A DNA stretch of 64,000 nucleotides from Ectobacillus sp048976805 (GCA_048976805.1 JBHGUR010000074.1:1-64000); one strand, 5' to 3'; counted from the stretch's first letter, positions 42,974-52,159 are shown. Made by a program: numbers and translations. The notes: generated by a model from the letters alone, not told the origin.

Positions 42974-43726
42974 ATGAAAGTACAAACAACCACTATTCTT
43001 GGCGTCCCGTTTTCAAATTTGACAATGGATGAGACAGTCCGGTATTTGTCCGAGCAGCTGAAAAGCGAGCATAATACTACCTTTCATGTAGTTACCGCCA
43101 ATCCTGAAATTGTAATGTGCGCCAAAAAGGATAAGGAGTTTAAAGAAAAGCTGCAGCAAGCAGATTTAGTTACTCCTGATGGAATCGGCGTAGTAAAGGC
43201 AAGCAGCTGGCTCGGAAAGCCATTAAAGGAAAGAGTGGCAGGCTTTGATTTAATGAATTGCTTGTTTAAAGAGCTGTCCGCTGCAAAGAGGCCTGTTTCC
43301 GTATTTCTTCTTGGAGCGAAGCCGCACGTTGTGGAAAAGGCTGCCCATGCTCTTGCCGGCAAGTATCCCGGCATTGATATTGCCGGTTATCATCACGGCT
43401 ATTTTAAAGAGGAAGAAGAGCAGGAAATCGTTGCGCAAATTCAACAGGCAAAGCCGGACATTTTGCTGGTGGCGCTCGGTTTTCCGAGACAGGAGCAGTT
43501 TATTCAGCGCCATAAACAGCGCTTGCAGGCGAAAATCGCAGTCGGTGTAGGCGGCAGCTTAGATGTGTGGGGCGGCGAGGCGAAGCGTGCGCCAAAATGG
43601 ATTCAAAAAATCCATTTGGAATGGTTTTACCGCCTGTGTAAGAATCCATCGCGCTGGCGCAGGCAGCTTGCTTTGCTGGAGTTTCTAAAAGAAGTGCTTC
43701 GTGAACGAAATGCGATAAAGCCTTAA
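42974..43726 (+). CDS. WecG/TagA/CpsF-family glycosyltransferase
   Basis: A 250-residue GT26 enzyme. Family marks are ILGVPFSNLTMDETV, FHVVTANPEIVM, LVTPDGIGVVKAS, LGAKPHVVEKAA, VALGFPRQEQFI and VGVGGSLDVWGGEAKRAPKW. The family includes TagA, which adds N-acetylmannosamine to lipid-linked GlcNAc in wall teichoic acid synthesis, and WecG. The role here could be teichoic acid linkage-unit or exopolysaccharide synthesis. It is the last gene of the plus-strand glycan cluster. Confidence 0.88.
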   Translation: MKVQTTTILGVPFSNLTMDETVRYLSEQLKSEHNTTFHVVTANPEIVMCAKKDKEFKEKLQQADLVTPDGIGVVKASSWLGKPLKERVAGFDLMNCLFKELSAAKRPVSVFLLGAKPHVVEKAAHALAGKYPGIDIAGYHHGYFKEEEEQEIVAQIQQAKPDILLVALGFPRQEQFIQRHKQRLQAKIAVGVGGSLDVWGGEAKRAPKWIQKIHLEWFYRLCKNPSRWRRQLALLEFLKEVLRERNAIKP

Positions 43727-43760
43727 TGAAAACGGCAGATATAATATTCAATAAGTGGGT

Positions 43761-43789
43761 AAAGCTAGGAGGGATGTCTCCTAGCTTTC
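43761..43789 (+). terminator. Terminator of the glycan cluster
   Basis: AAAGCTAGGAG pairs with TCCTAGCTTT. Confidence 0.65.
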
Positions 43790-43813
43790 ATTAATAAGGA
43801 AAGAAAGCATAAG

Positions 43814-43935
43814 TTTTGGGAGCATGTCTAGCTCCCAAAGCAGCGTAGGGGTGTGCCTCCGTAAAAGGCAAAAAGCGTCTTTCACTACGAGCCGCCCCTA
43901 TGCTGCTGCAAAAGGCGGGCTTTGTCCGCTTTTCT
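43814..43935 (+). ncRNA. Unassigned structured RNA or leader element upstream of niaP
   Basis: Three nested structures are visible. Hairpin one is TTGGGAGC/GCTCCCAA (43816-43838). A long stem joins GCAGCGTAGGGG (43840-43851) to CCCCTATGCTGC (43895-43906) around an internal GCC/GGC hairpin. A terminator-like AAAAGGCGG/CCGCTTTT follows at 43910-43935. The unit ends 136 bases before the niacin permease gene. It could be a riboswitch or a free small RNA. I do not recognise a known class. Confidence 0.55.
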
Positions 43936-44070
43936 TATACAAAGCGGCAGCTAGCTATATTTGTTTGAGATGGGAAAAGTAAGCCATAATACTTATAAAG
44001 AATTGTACTAAAAGGGCTTGTCCGTGTAGAATGCTAATGAGAGGAAGAATTTACATGAAGGAGATTGTAA

Positions 44071-45270
44071 ATGGATAAAGGAGCAACTATTTCAAATCGT
44101 AAGCTGCTAGGTATTGCCGGGCTTGGCTGGATGTTTGATGCGATGGATGTCGGAATGCTTTCCTTTGTAATTGCCGCACTGCAGAAGGACTGGAATTTAA
44201 GCGTGCAGCAAATGGGCTGGATCGGGAGCGTGAATTCCATCGGCATGGCGGTTGGCGCGCTTGTATTTGGTTTATTGGCGGATAAGGTCGGCCGAAAATC
44301 TGTTTTTATTATTACGTTATTGCTGTTTTCCATCGGCAGCGGCTTATCCGCTTTTGCAACCACTCTCGCTGTTTTTTTATTGTTGCGCTTTTTTATCGGA
44401 ATGGGGCTCGGCGGAGAGCTGCCGGTCGCATCGACATTGGTTTCTGAAACAGTTGAAGCGAAGGAGCGCGGAAAGGTAGTCGTGTTATTGGAAAGTTTTT
44501 GGGCAGGCGGCTGGCTTGTTGCGGCACTTATTTCATATTTTGTTATCCCAAGGTTCGGCTGGGAGGCTGCGATGCTTTTAAGCGCGCTTCCGGCATTTTA
44601 CGCGCTTTACTTACGCTGGAATTTACCGGACTCCCCGCGCTTTCAGCCATCTGTAAAAAAACAATCCGCATTTGAAAAAATAAGAATAGTTTGGTCTTCA
44701 CAGTATGTTAAGCCAACCATTATGCTTTGGATTTTATGGTTTTGCGTTGTGTTTTCCTACTACGGTATGTTTTTATGGCTCCCAAGCGTTATGGTATTAA
44801 AAGGCTTTAGCTTAATTAAAAGCTTTGAATACGTTTTAATTATGACGCTTGCCCAGCTGCCGGGATATTTTACGGCGGCATGGCTGATTGAACGGGCAGG
44901 AAGAAAGTTTGTGTTGATTACATACTTAGTTGGTACTGCGGTCAGCGCTTATTTCTTTGGGCAGGCAGAATCCTTGCCTATGCTGATTGCTTCTGGTGTT
45001 TTTCTTTCATTTTTTAACCTGGGAGCATGGGGAGCGCTGTACGCATACACGCCGGAGCAATATCCGACAGAAGTTCGGGGCACAGGTGCGGGCATGGCGG
45101 CTTCCTTTGGGCGGATTGGCGGTATTTTCGGCCCGCTGTTTGTCGGTTACCTTGTCGCCCAAAAAACGGCCGTCTCTTCCATTTTCATGCTGTTTTGCGC
45201 GGCAATTATTATCGGCGCTTTATCAGTATTATTTCTAGGACGGGAGACAAAGCAAAAGGAGTTGGCATGA
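44071..45270 (+). CDS. niaP: Niacin permease NiaP (MFS)
   Basis: A 399-residue major facilitator with 12 helices. KLLGIAGLGWMFDAMDVGMLSFVIAAL, the DKVGRKSVF loop and LPDSPRF closely follow Bacillus NiaP (YceI), which imports niacin for NAD synthesis. An AAGGAG site precedes the ATG. No NiaR operator was found by eye. The alternative is a related aromatic-acid permease of the same subfamily. Confidence 0.82.
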   Translation: MDKGATISNRKLLGIAGLGWMFDAMDVGMLSFVIAALQKDWNLSVQQMGWIGSVNSIGMAVGALVFGLLADKVGRKSVFIITLLLFSIGSGLSAFATTLAVFLLLRFFIGMGLGGELPVASTLVSETVEAKERGKVVVLLESFWAGGWLVAALISYFVIPRFGWEAAMLLSALPAFYALYLRWNLPDSPRFQPSVKKQSAFEKIRIVWSSQYVKPTIMLWILWFCVVFSYYGMFLWLPSVMVLKGFSLIKSFEYVLIMTLAQLPGYFTAAWLIERAGRKFVLITYLVGTAVSAYFFGQAESLPMLIASGVFLSFFNLGAWGALYAYTPEQYPTEVRGTGAGMAASFGRIGGIFGPLFVGYLVAQKTAVSSIFMLFCAAIIIGALSVLFLGRETKQKELA

Positions 45271-45375
45271 AAATGCGGGAAGCGAAATCGCTTCCCCTTA
45301 GTTTTAAAAGGGATGCTCCGTTGTAAAGTCGAATGTATAGTTATCAGCAGAGAAAAAATTAGGTGGTCGGAGAAT

Positions 45376-46092
45376 ATGAAAATCTTGATTGTTAGTGAAG
45401 ATGCAGAAAGCCGGAATCGAGTTACTGTAGCATTCAAGCAGGAGACAGAAAAAATAGAGTTTATAGAAGTGCAATCAAGCTTACAGGCCGTGAAGCTGGC
45501 GAAACGGCATGAGCCGGATTTTTTATTTTTAGATATGGACCTTTCCGATGGAACAGGGCTGGAAACGGCGGAGCTGCTTTGGCAATTGAAAATAGAAACA
45601 AAACTGATTTTGATGGGAAAGGAAGCTCGATATGCAATTGATGCCTTTCGTTTACGTGCGTTTTATTATTTATTAAAGCCCTTTGCACAAGATGATCTGG
45701 CCTTTCTTATGCAGCTTATGGGAAAAGAGTATAAAAAGCGGTGTTATACTTCTCTTCGCAAGCTTGCTATTGAATGCCACGAAGGAATTTCATACATTTT
45801 CCCCCATGATATTGTATATGTCAGCAAAAATAAGGAAAATAAAACGGTATCTATTTATACGAAGGAAACAAGTTACACATCTACGTATACATTAATGGAG
45901 CTTGAGAAAAAGCTGGCTTTTTATCACTTTATTAGGGTACACAAAAGCTATTTAGTCAATTTATTGTATGTAAAAGAATTAAAGCCCTATTATAATAGCA
46001 CGTATAATTTGTACTTAGAGCCGTATATGGATCGGCCGATACCGGTGAGCCGCAATTATGTAAAGCATTTGCGCCACAGCCTTGAACTTTAA
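45376..46092 (+). CDS. LytTR-type response regulator
   Basis: A 238-residue two-domain regulator. The receiver domain (residues 1-120) has the phosphorylated Asp in DFLFLDMDLSDGTG. The LytTR DNA-binding domain (about 140-238) has KENKTVSIYTKE, FIRVHKSYLVNL and PIPVSRNYVKHLR. No sensor kinase is adjacent. It lies directly upstream of cstA, paralleling BtsR/YpdB-type LytTR regulators that control pyruvate transporters. The ATG at 45376 follows AGGTGG. Confidence 0.87.
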   Translation: MKILIVSEDAESRNRVTVAFKQETEKIEFIEVQSSLQAVKLAKRHEPDFLFLDMDLSDGTGLETAELLWQLKIETKLILMGKEARYAIDAFRLRAFYYLLKPFAQDDLAFLMQLMGKEYKKRCYTSLRKLAIECHEGISYIFPHDIVYVSKNKENKTVSIYTKETSYTSTYTLMELEKKLAFYHFIRVHKSYLVNLLYVKELKPYYNSTYNLYLEPYMDRPIPVSRNYVKHLRHSLEL

Positions 46093-46213
46093 CAGGTCAT
46101 GAAATTTTTCAAACATGTTACTGCTGAAAATAAGCATTATAAGGTTAATTGCATTTAATAATTCAGAAAATTTAGTATAATCCCTTCTAAGACACGCTTA
46201 GGGGGGATTATTT

Positions 46214-48289
46214 TTGAAAAGCCTTAAATCCATTTTGCTGTGGGGCCTTATTTCGGCTTTAGGGGCTGCCGGATTTGCTGTTTTGGCTCTAAACCGGGGA
46301 GAAACAATCAATGCAATTTGGCTTTTAGTTGCAGCGGTATCTGTTTATGCGGTTGCGTACCGGTTTTACAGCAAATTCATTGCCCAAAAGGTATTTCAAT
46401 TAGATGATAACCGGCAAACGGCCGCGTACACCTTAAATGACGGAAAAGATTATGTTCCGACAAATAAGTGGGTGCTATTTGGGCATCACTTTGCGGCAAT
46501 TGCCGGAGCCGGCCCTCTTGTCGGCCCGATTTTGGCGGCGCAAATGGGCTATTTGCCGGGAACTCTTTGGATTGTAGTCGGGGTTGTGCTGGCGGGAGCG
46601 GTTCAGGATTTTGTCATTTTATTTGCCTCTATGCGCCGAAACGGCAAGTCGCTTGGGGAAATGATTAAAGATGAAATTGGCCCGGTAACAGGTTTTATTG
46701 CCATGGTGGGGATTTTAGGAATTATGATTATTTTATTGGCAGTGCTGGCGCTCGTTGTCGTAAAGGCGCTTGTCGGAAGCCCGTGGGGAATGTTTACGAT
46801 TGCCGCGACAATCCCGATTGCAATTTTGATGGGGGTTTACATGCGTTACATCCGCCCCGGCCGCGTTGGGGAAGGCTCGCTAATTGGGGTTGCTTTATTG
46901 TTATTATCTATCTTTGCAGGGCAATATGTAGCAGAAAATCCAACGTTAGCGCAGATGTTCACTTTTAAAGGCGAGACGATTGCAATTATGTTAATTGTAT
47001 ACGGCTTTATCGCTTCGGTCTTGCCGGTATGGCTGCTGCTGGCGCCGCGCGATTATTTAAGCACATTCTTAAAAATTGGGACAATTGTCGGATTGGCTCT
47101 TGGCATTATTGTTGTCGCTCCAGAGCTGCAGATGCCGGCCCTTTCCAAATTCATAGATGGAACAGGCCCTGTATTTGCCGGGAATTTATTTCCGTTTTTG
47201 TTCATCACAATCGCTTGCGGTGCGGTATCAGGCTTCCATGCTTTAGTCTCTTCCGGTACGACGCCGAAAATGATTGAACGCGAACAACATGCGCGTCCGA
47301 TTGGCTACGGTGCGATGCTGATGGAATCGTTTGTAGCGGTAATGGCGCTAATTGCTGCTTGTGTTCTGACGCCAGGTACATATTTTGCCATTAATAGCCC
47401 GCCTGCGTTGATCGGAACAGAGGTAGGGCAAGCGGCTCAAACAGTTTCGTCGTGGGGCTTTACAGTTACTCCGCAGGATTTGCAAACACTCGCTGATGAT
47501 GTCGGGGAACAAACAGTATTGTCGCGTACGGGCGGCGCGCCTACTCTTGCGATCGGAATGGCGGTTATTTTCTCCAAGGTAATCGGCGGAAAGGCCTTAA
47601 TGGCGTTTTGGTATCACTTTGCTATTTTATTTGAAGCATTGTTCATTTTGACAACGATTGATGCCGGAACGCGCGTCGGCCGTTTTATGATTCAAGATAT
47701 TCTCGGCCATTTTTATAAGCCGCTTGCAAAAACGGAATCCAATTTCGCAAATATAATTGCAACGACGCTTTGTGTGTTGGGCTGGGGCTACTTCTTATAC
47801 CAAGGGGTTATCGACCCGCTTGGCGGAATCAATACGCTATGGCCGCTATTTGGTATTGCAAACCAAATGCTTGCCGGCATTGCGCTATTGCTTGGAACGA
47901 CTATTCTTTTCAAAATGGGCAAAAAAGCGTATGTATGGGTTACTCTCGTTCCAACAACATGGATTTTAATTGTTACAATGACAGCGGGGTATCAAAAGCT
48001 ATTTCATGAAAATCCGAAAATCGGCTTTTTATCCCACGCAAAGGTATTTAAGGCTGCATTAGATGAAGGAAAGGTGTTGGCGCCTGCGAAAAACGCGGAG
48101 CAAATGAAGCAAATCATCATGAACGATTATATTGATGCCGGACTTTGCGCCATCTTCATGGTAGTAGTATTGGCGGTGTTATTGTCGGCGGTAAGAATTT
48201 GGATTCAAATTTTGCAAAACAAAGCCATGCCGCCAAAGGAGTCTCCTTATATCCCACGCGACAGAGGAGAGATGCAGCATTATGCTTAA
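46214..48289 (+). CDS. cstA: Carbon starvation protein CstA (peptide/pyruvate transporter family)
   Basis: A 691-residue membrane protein with about 16-18 helices. GHHFAAIAGAGPLVGPILAAQMGY, GAVQDFVILFASMRR and ACGAVSGFHALVSSGTTPKM are signature segments. The family includes E. coli CstA and the pyruvate:H+ symporter BtsT. The start is a TTG at 46214 with GGGGGGA upstream. The promoter has a good -10 (TATAAT) but no good -35, which suits activation by the preceding LytTR regulator (inference). Confidence 0.93.
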   Translation: MKSLKSILLWGLISALGAAGFAVLALNRGETINAIWLLVAAVSVYAVAYRFYSKFIAQKVFQLDDNRQTAAYTLNDGKDYVPTNKWVLFGHHFAAIAGAGPLVGPILAAQMGYLPGTLWIVVGVVLAGAVQDFVILFASMRRNGKSLGEMIKDEIGPVTGFIAMVGILGIMIILLAVLALVVVKALVGSPWGMFTIAATIPIAILMGVYMRYIRPGRVGEGSLIGVALLLLSIFAGQYVAENPTLAQMFTFKGETIAIMLIVYGFIASVLPVWLLLAPRDYLSTFLKIGTIVGLALGIIVVAPELQMPALSKFIDGTGPVFAGNLFPFLFITIACGAVSGFHALVSSGTTPKMIEREQHARPIGYGAMLMESFVAVMALIAACVLTPGTYFAINSPPALIGTEVGQAAQTVSSWGFTVTPQDLQTLADDVGEQTVLSRTGGAPTLAIGMAVIFSKVIGGKALMAFWYHFAILFEALFILTTIDAGTRVGRFMIQDILGHFYKPLAKTESNFANIIATTLCVLGWGYFLYQGVIDPLGGINTLWPLFGIANQMLAGIALLLGTTILFKMGKKAYVWVTLVPTTWILIVTMTAGYQKLFHENPKIGFLSHAKVFKAALDEGKVLAPAKNAEQMKQIIMNDYIDAGLCAIFMVVVLAVLLSAVRIWIQILQNKAMPPKESPYIPRDRGEMQHYA

Positions 48290-48485
48290 GAAGCTTTCGG
48301 AAATAAAAAAGCATTACCGGCAGTTTATTAGCTTGCTTGTCGGGGTGCCGAGCTATGAAAAATATGTGGAACATATGAAAACGTGCCATGCGGGAAAGCC
48401 GGTTTTATCGGAAAAGGAATTTTTTGCACAGGCGCAAGAGGCGCGGTTTAACGCAAAAGGCGGAAAGGTTTCGCGCTGCTGTTAG
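48282..48485 (+). CDS. YbdD/YjiX-family small protein
   Basis: A 67-residue protein with VGVPSYEKYVEHMKTCH and a C-terminal GKVSRCC, typical of the YbdD/YjiX family found behind cstA/btsT genes in many bacteria. It overlaps the cstA end by eight bases, so translation is coupled. The molecular role is unclear; an auxiliary role for the transporter is likely. Confidence 0.88.
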   Translation: MLKKLSEIKKHYRQFISLLVGVPSYEKYVEHMKTCHAGKPVLSEKEFFAQAQEARFNAKGGKVSRCC

Positions 48486-48487
48486 GA

Positions 48488-48524
48488 ACAGGCCGGTCTT
48501 CCAATTGGAAGGACCGGCTGTTTT
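48488..48524 (+). terminator. Terminator of cstA-ybdD
   Basis: ACAGGCCGGTCTTCC pairs with GGAAGGACCGGCTGT, then TTTT. Confidence 0.85.
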
Positions 48525-48587
48525 GGTTTCCTGTTATAGAAATAAAATGCGTTTTTTGCTTCTTCTGACATAATCACATCTCCTGCT

Positions 48588-48786
48588 ATATATATCCAAT
48601 TTATGATTTGGACATATACATCGCGGCTAAGCAGAACAAACAGTACCTTGCACTTGCTTCCTCTTTCTGGTTTTGTGCCGCATGGGGCAGGAATAGGTTT
48701 TGAGCGCTTCTATGTATAGCCGGATGCTCTTCTCCCCTTTCAAAAGAAAGGTTTTATGTTCTTTTTTTAACTTGTATTTATATAGT
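48588..48786 (-). repeat. Structured-RNA-like repeat, subfamily D, copy 3
   Basis: Full-length D copy in reverse orientation (ATATCCAATTTATGATTTGGA at its 3' end; TATAAATACAAG at its 5' end). It keeps the segment missing from copy 1. Confidence 0.87.
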
Positions 48787-48844
48787 TAGTAATAAAAAAC
48801 CAAGATTTAGTGTATCAAGGAAAAGTGGAGTTTCCTTTTTGATA

Positions 48845-48989
48845 GGCTCTGTTAAAGACTAATGTTGATTTTGATTGATTTGTTGATTTGGAACGAAAGG
48901 CGGCGGCTCCAGCAGGAAAAGCGGATCGGCCCCGCCCACGGAAAGCGTCCGCCTGTAGTGGAAAATCAACAATCAAGTTTAACAGAGCC
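48845..48989 (+). mobile_element. MITE family A, copy 9 (full length)
   Basis: 145 bp with GGCTCTGTTAAAG and TTTAACAGAGCC ends. It is flanked by a perfect 8-bp duplication TTTTGATA at 48837-48844 and 48990-48997. Confidence 0.92.
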
Positions 48990-49078
48990 TTTTGATATTA
49001 TGAACCTTTTAGAAAGGAGAATAACGCTTTGTATGGAAGTGGTATGTGCACTTGAAATAGTTTGATAGGGGGAAGCCG

Positions 49079-50185
49079 ATGATTGTACAAAAGAAAACAT
49101 TCATGTTGCCTCATTATCAATTTGAATGCGGCAAGTCGATTCCGCTCGCTTTAGGTTATGAAACGTATGGAACATTAAGCGACAGAAAAGATAATGCCAT
49201 CTTAGTGTGCCATCCTTTTAGCGCGACAAGCCATGCCGCTGGGAAGTACCGGGAGGATGATGAAACGGCCGGGTGGTGGGATAGCCTCATCGGTCCGGGG
49301 AAAGCAATCGATACGAATCAATATTTTGTTATTTGTATGGATAACGTGTGCAATGTGCAAATGAAAAATCCGTTCGTCATCACGACGGGGCCGGTGTCCC
49401 TAAATCCGGAAACGGGGCAGCCGTATGGGATGGACTTTCCGCCCTTTACCTTTAAGGATATGGCGGGCATTCAAAGGGAGTTTATTCGAAGCCTCGGTAT
49501 TAAAAGATTGAAGGCTGTAATCGGTCCGTCTGCGGGAGGGATGATTGCGCTGCATTGGGCGGTTTCCTATCCTAATATGCTGGAAAGATGCATAGGGGTG
49601 ATTACAAACGCACAAAATCCGATTATTACTTCCTTTCAAGTGCTGCAGCAGGCGATTCGCGTAATTATGCTTGATCCCTATTGGGAAAATGGAAATTACT
49701 ATGGAAAGAAAGAGCCTGAAGAAGGACTGCATTTAGCAGCGCAAATGATGTTTACGGGCGCATTCAGCCCGGATTGGTACGAGCAGCAGTTTCCGCGGGA
49801 TAGCAAAGACGGCATGCCGTACATTTCATTGTCCAACCCTGCTTCCTTTGAAAAAAATATGTATCATACGGTGCGCGGAAATATTACTTATTGCGACGCG
49901 AATCATTGGCTGTACACATGCCGGGCCACGATGCTCCAAGACGTGGGGCATGGTTTTGATTCATTAGAAGCGGCGCTGCAGAAAATTGAGGCGAAAACAT
50001 TGCTTATTTCCTGTAAACAAGACCTCCTGCAGCCGGCCCATTATAGTGAGCGTACAGTACAAACGCTAAGAAAACTTGGGAAAGAAGCCGATTTCTATGA
50101 ATTTTCGAGCATAAACGGCCACATGGCTGGTATATTTGACACGCACTTATTTGAGGATGCGATAAAAAACTGGATCAAAAACTAA
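49079..50185 (+). CDS. MetX-like alpha/beta-hydrolase acyltransferase
   Basis: A 368-residue protein related to homoserine O-acetyltransferase MetX. The catalytic serine is in VIGPSAGGMIALHWA (MetX usually has GGSMGG), the Asp in SCKQDLLQPAHYS and the His in NGHMAGIFD. The N-terminal HPFSATSHAAG replaces the usual HALTGDSH. A true homoserine acyltransferase (metA) is encoded 4.7 kb away, so this enzyme may acylate another substrate or be a hydrolase. GGGGGAAG precedes the ATG. It has no close partner genes. Confidence 0.75.
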   Translation: MIVQKKTFMLPHYQFECGKSIPLALGYETYGTLSDRKDNAILVCHPFSATSHAAGKYREDDETAGWWDSLIGPGKAIDTNQYFVICMDNVCNVQMKNPFVITTGPVSLNPETGQPYGMDFPPFTFKDMAGIQREFIRSLGIKRLKAVIGPSAGGMIALHWAVSYPNMLERCIGVITNAQNPIITSFQVLQQAIRVIMLDPYWENGNYYGKKEPEEGLHLAAQMMFTGAFSPDWYEQQFPRDSKDGMPYISLSNPASFEKNMYHTVRGNITYCDANHWLYTCRATMLQDVGHGFDSLEAALQKIEAKTLLISCKQDLLQPAHYSERTVQTLRKLGKEADFYEFSSINGHMAGIFDTHLFEDAIKNWIKN

Positions 50186-50234
50186 AATTCTCCTTAAATG
50201 GAGAATTATTAACAAGAATTTATAATTAATTCAA

Positions 50235-50276
50235 CCCAAAAACGAGCACGCAAAAATACGCGTGCTCATTTTTGGG
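50235..50276. terminator. Bidirectional terminator between the MetX-like gene and pdxK
   Basis: CCCAAAAACGAGCACG pairs with CGTGCTCATTTTTGGG. A smaller AATTCTCC/GGAGAATT palindrome lies at 50186-50207. Confidence 0.85.
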
Positions 50277-50279
50277 TGA

Positions 50280-51104
50280 TTATACGAGTTGTTTGCCGGC
50301 GCCGTATTTGCGATATGCGCCGTGGTGAGTCGGGCCTACATATTCATTCAGCTTAAAGGAATAGCGGATTGCATCCGTGATGAAATCCTTTGCTGTGCGG
50401 ATTGCCTCTTTTACAGGCTTGCCCTTCGCAAGCTCGGCCGCGATTGCCGCGGAATATGTGCAGCCTGCGCCGTGGGTATAAGATGTTTCAATTTTTTCAG
50501 ATTCCAGCAGCTCAAAAGTTTTCCCGTCAAATAGCAAATCGATTGCTTTTTCTGTGCCGAGCTTGCTGCCGCCTTTAATTAGCACATATTTTGCGCCTAA
50601 AGCATGAATTTTTTGTGCCGCCTCTTTCATATCTTCCAAGTTACTAATTTTAACACCGCTTAACTGATAAGCTTCAAATAAATTCGGTGTTACAACAAGC
50701 GCTTTTGGAACAAGAATGTCGCGCAAGCATTCATTTGTTTCCGGATGAAGCGCTTCATCTGCGCCTTTACATACCATGACCGGGTCTACAACTACATTTG
50801 TTAAGTTATGCTTTTCTAATGTTTCTGCTACAAGCTCAATAATTTCAACAGAGCCAAGCATGCCTGTTTTCAAGGCATCGACGTCAACTCCCTCAATGAC
50901 TGTTTCCAGCTGCGGATTTAAAGTAGAAGCTGGAATTGGGAAGACGTTATGAGCCCAGCCGTTGTGAGGATCCATAGTAACGATAGTTGTAAGGGCAGTC
51001 ATGCCGTATACGCCCAGCTCCTGGAACGTTTTTAAATCTGCTTGAATACCTGCGCCGCCGCTTGTATCGGATCCTGCAATCGTAAGTGCCTTGTTGAGTG
51101 TCAT
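50280..51104 (-). CDS. pdxK: Pyridoxine/hydroxymethylpyrimidine kinase
   Basis: A 274-residue ribokinase-fold enzyme. KALTIAGSDTSGGAGIQADLKTF, VVDPVMVCKG and the anion-hole motif SYTHGAGCTYSAA are clear. Overall sequence is closest to Bacillus PdxK, a ThiD-like kinase that phosphorylates pyridoxal, pyridoxine and hydroxymethylpyrimidine, so it supplies PLP or thiamine precursors. The ATG at 51104 has AAGGAGG upstream. PLP is the cofactor of several nearby enzymes, though no co-regulation is visible. Confidence 0.92.
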   Translation of the reverse strand: MTLNKALTIAGSDTSGGAGIQADLKTFQELGVYGMTALTTIVTMDPHNGWAHNVFPIPASTLNPQLETVIEGVDVDALKTGMLGSVEIIELVAETLEKHNLTNVVVDPVMVCKGADEALHPETNECLRDILVPKALVVTPNLFEAYQLSGVKISNLEDMKEAAQKIHALGAKYVLIKGGSKLGTEKAIDLLFDGKTFELLESEKIETSYTHGAGCTYSAAIAAELAKGKPVKEAIRTAKDFITDAIRYSFKLNEYVGPTHHGAYRKYGAGKQLV

Positions 51105-51350
51105 TTCAAAAACCTCCTTAATTGTGCAGCGTCTGCTACGTTTGAGATTTATTATATCAATGTTGTAAACAGGCACCAAATAAAATCCATTCCTAAGCAG
51201 GGCGAAAAGCCTTTGTTGAATTGGTTATATATACCAAAATAATGCAAGTTTTTCCGAACTTAAGTGCGGATTTAACCACAACAGATGATAATGGAGAGAA
51301 AATTCGTTACAATGGGTAAATAAGAAACGGCGAATTCAGGAGTGTGAGAA

Positions 51351-51719
51351 ATGAAGAACCGGATTAAAGAGATACGAAAGAAGAATGGGGATACGTTAAA
51401 AAGCTTGGCGGAGAAGATTAATTATGACTATAGCAATCTCTCTAAAATCGAGCGCGGTATTTATACCCCATCTTTAAATTTGCTAAAAAAAATCGCTGAT
51501 GTATATGGAGTGGAAATTACACACTTTCTAGAGACGGAAAATGATTCATATACTCCGCAGGAAAAGTGTTTCATGCAAGATTTAAATCTTGAATCAGAAG
51601 AAATTTTAAAGCGCTATAATCTTATACTGGACGGCAAAAAAATAACAAAAGAAGAGATGGAATTTATGCTTGATATTGTGAGAAAGCTGCGCAACATTAT
51701 ACAAAAGCAACGAAATTAG
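51351..51719 (+). CDS. XRE-family transcriptional regulator
   Basis: A 122-residue protein. The N-terminal helix-turn-helix is IKEIRKKNGDTLKSLAEKINYDYSNLSKIERGIYTPSLNLLKKIADVYGV (residues 4-55), followed by a mostly helical tail with no known ligand domain. GGAGTG precedes the ATG. Its last codon overlaps the end of the convergent PAS-like gene by four bases. Target genes are unknown. Confidence 0.8.
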   Translation: MKNRIKEIRKKNGDTLKSLAEKINYDYSNLSKIERGIYTPSLNLLKKIADVYGVEITHFLETENDSYTPQEKCFMQDLNLESEEILKRYNLILDGKKITKEEMEFMLDIVRKLRNIIQKQRN

Positions 51720-52159
51720 TCACTTATAGAATCAAAAGGCTTAAACGAAGACAGCAGCTCCGTTGCATATTGAAACTCGTCTATGCGCAGCGGCGCGCAA
51801 TGCCCACGCACTTCTGTTACCTGACTATCTTCAAACTGCGGCTTTAATGCAATGACGAGGAGAATTTCCGGATTCGTATCAGGAATAAAATAATATACAG
51901 CTTCTTGTCCGCCCCAAGCTTTTGTATAAATTTGCTGCAGCTTTGCAGCCAGAGCGCTTCCGATATTAAGGTTGTCCAGTCCTTTTCCCATTACATCTTG
52001 TTCTTGCAAATGGGCAGCTTTTAGCAACCTATCGTTTATGTAGGTATATATAAATTTTCCGTTAATTTTTTGAAAAGCAAATACCATCTCTCCGTATGTT
52101 TGTTCATACTCTCTGATTAACTTGCTAATAAGTGACGTTAAATCAACTTGTTGTCCCAT
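51716..52159 (-). CDS. Small PAS-like sensory protein
   Basis: A 147-residue soluble protein. FAFQKINGKFIYTYINDRLLKAAHLQEQDVMGKGLDNL followed by a YYFIPD strand resembles a single PAS fold, without any attached kinase, cyclase or DNA-binding domain. The ATG at 52159 has AAGGAGA upstream; the open frame before it runs into the divergent metY promoter region and is not protein-like. A partner is not known. Confidence 0.6.
   Translation of the reverse strand: MGQQVDLTSLISKLIREYEQTYGEMVFAFQKINGKFIYTYINDRLLKAAHLQEQDVMGKGLDNLNIGSALAAKLQQIYTKAWGGQEAVYYFIPDTNPEILLVIALKPQFEDSQVTEVRGHCAPLRIDEFQYATELLSSFKPFDSISD

Noticed and set aside
46093..46213. LytTR-type direct repeats upstream of cstA
   Set aside because: GTTA words at 46117 and 46144 are present but the spacing does not fit the usual LytTR site, so no binding site is annotated.
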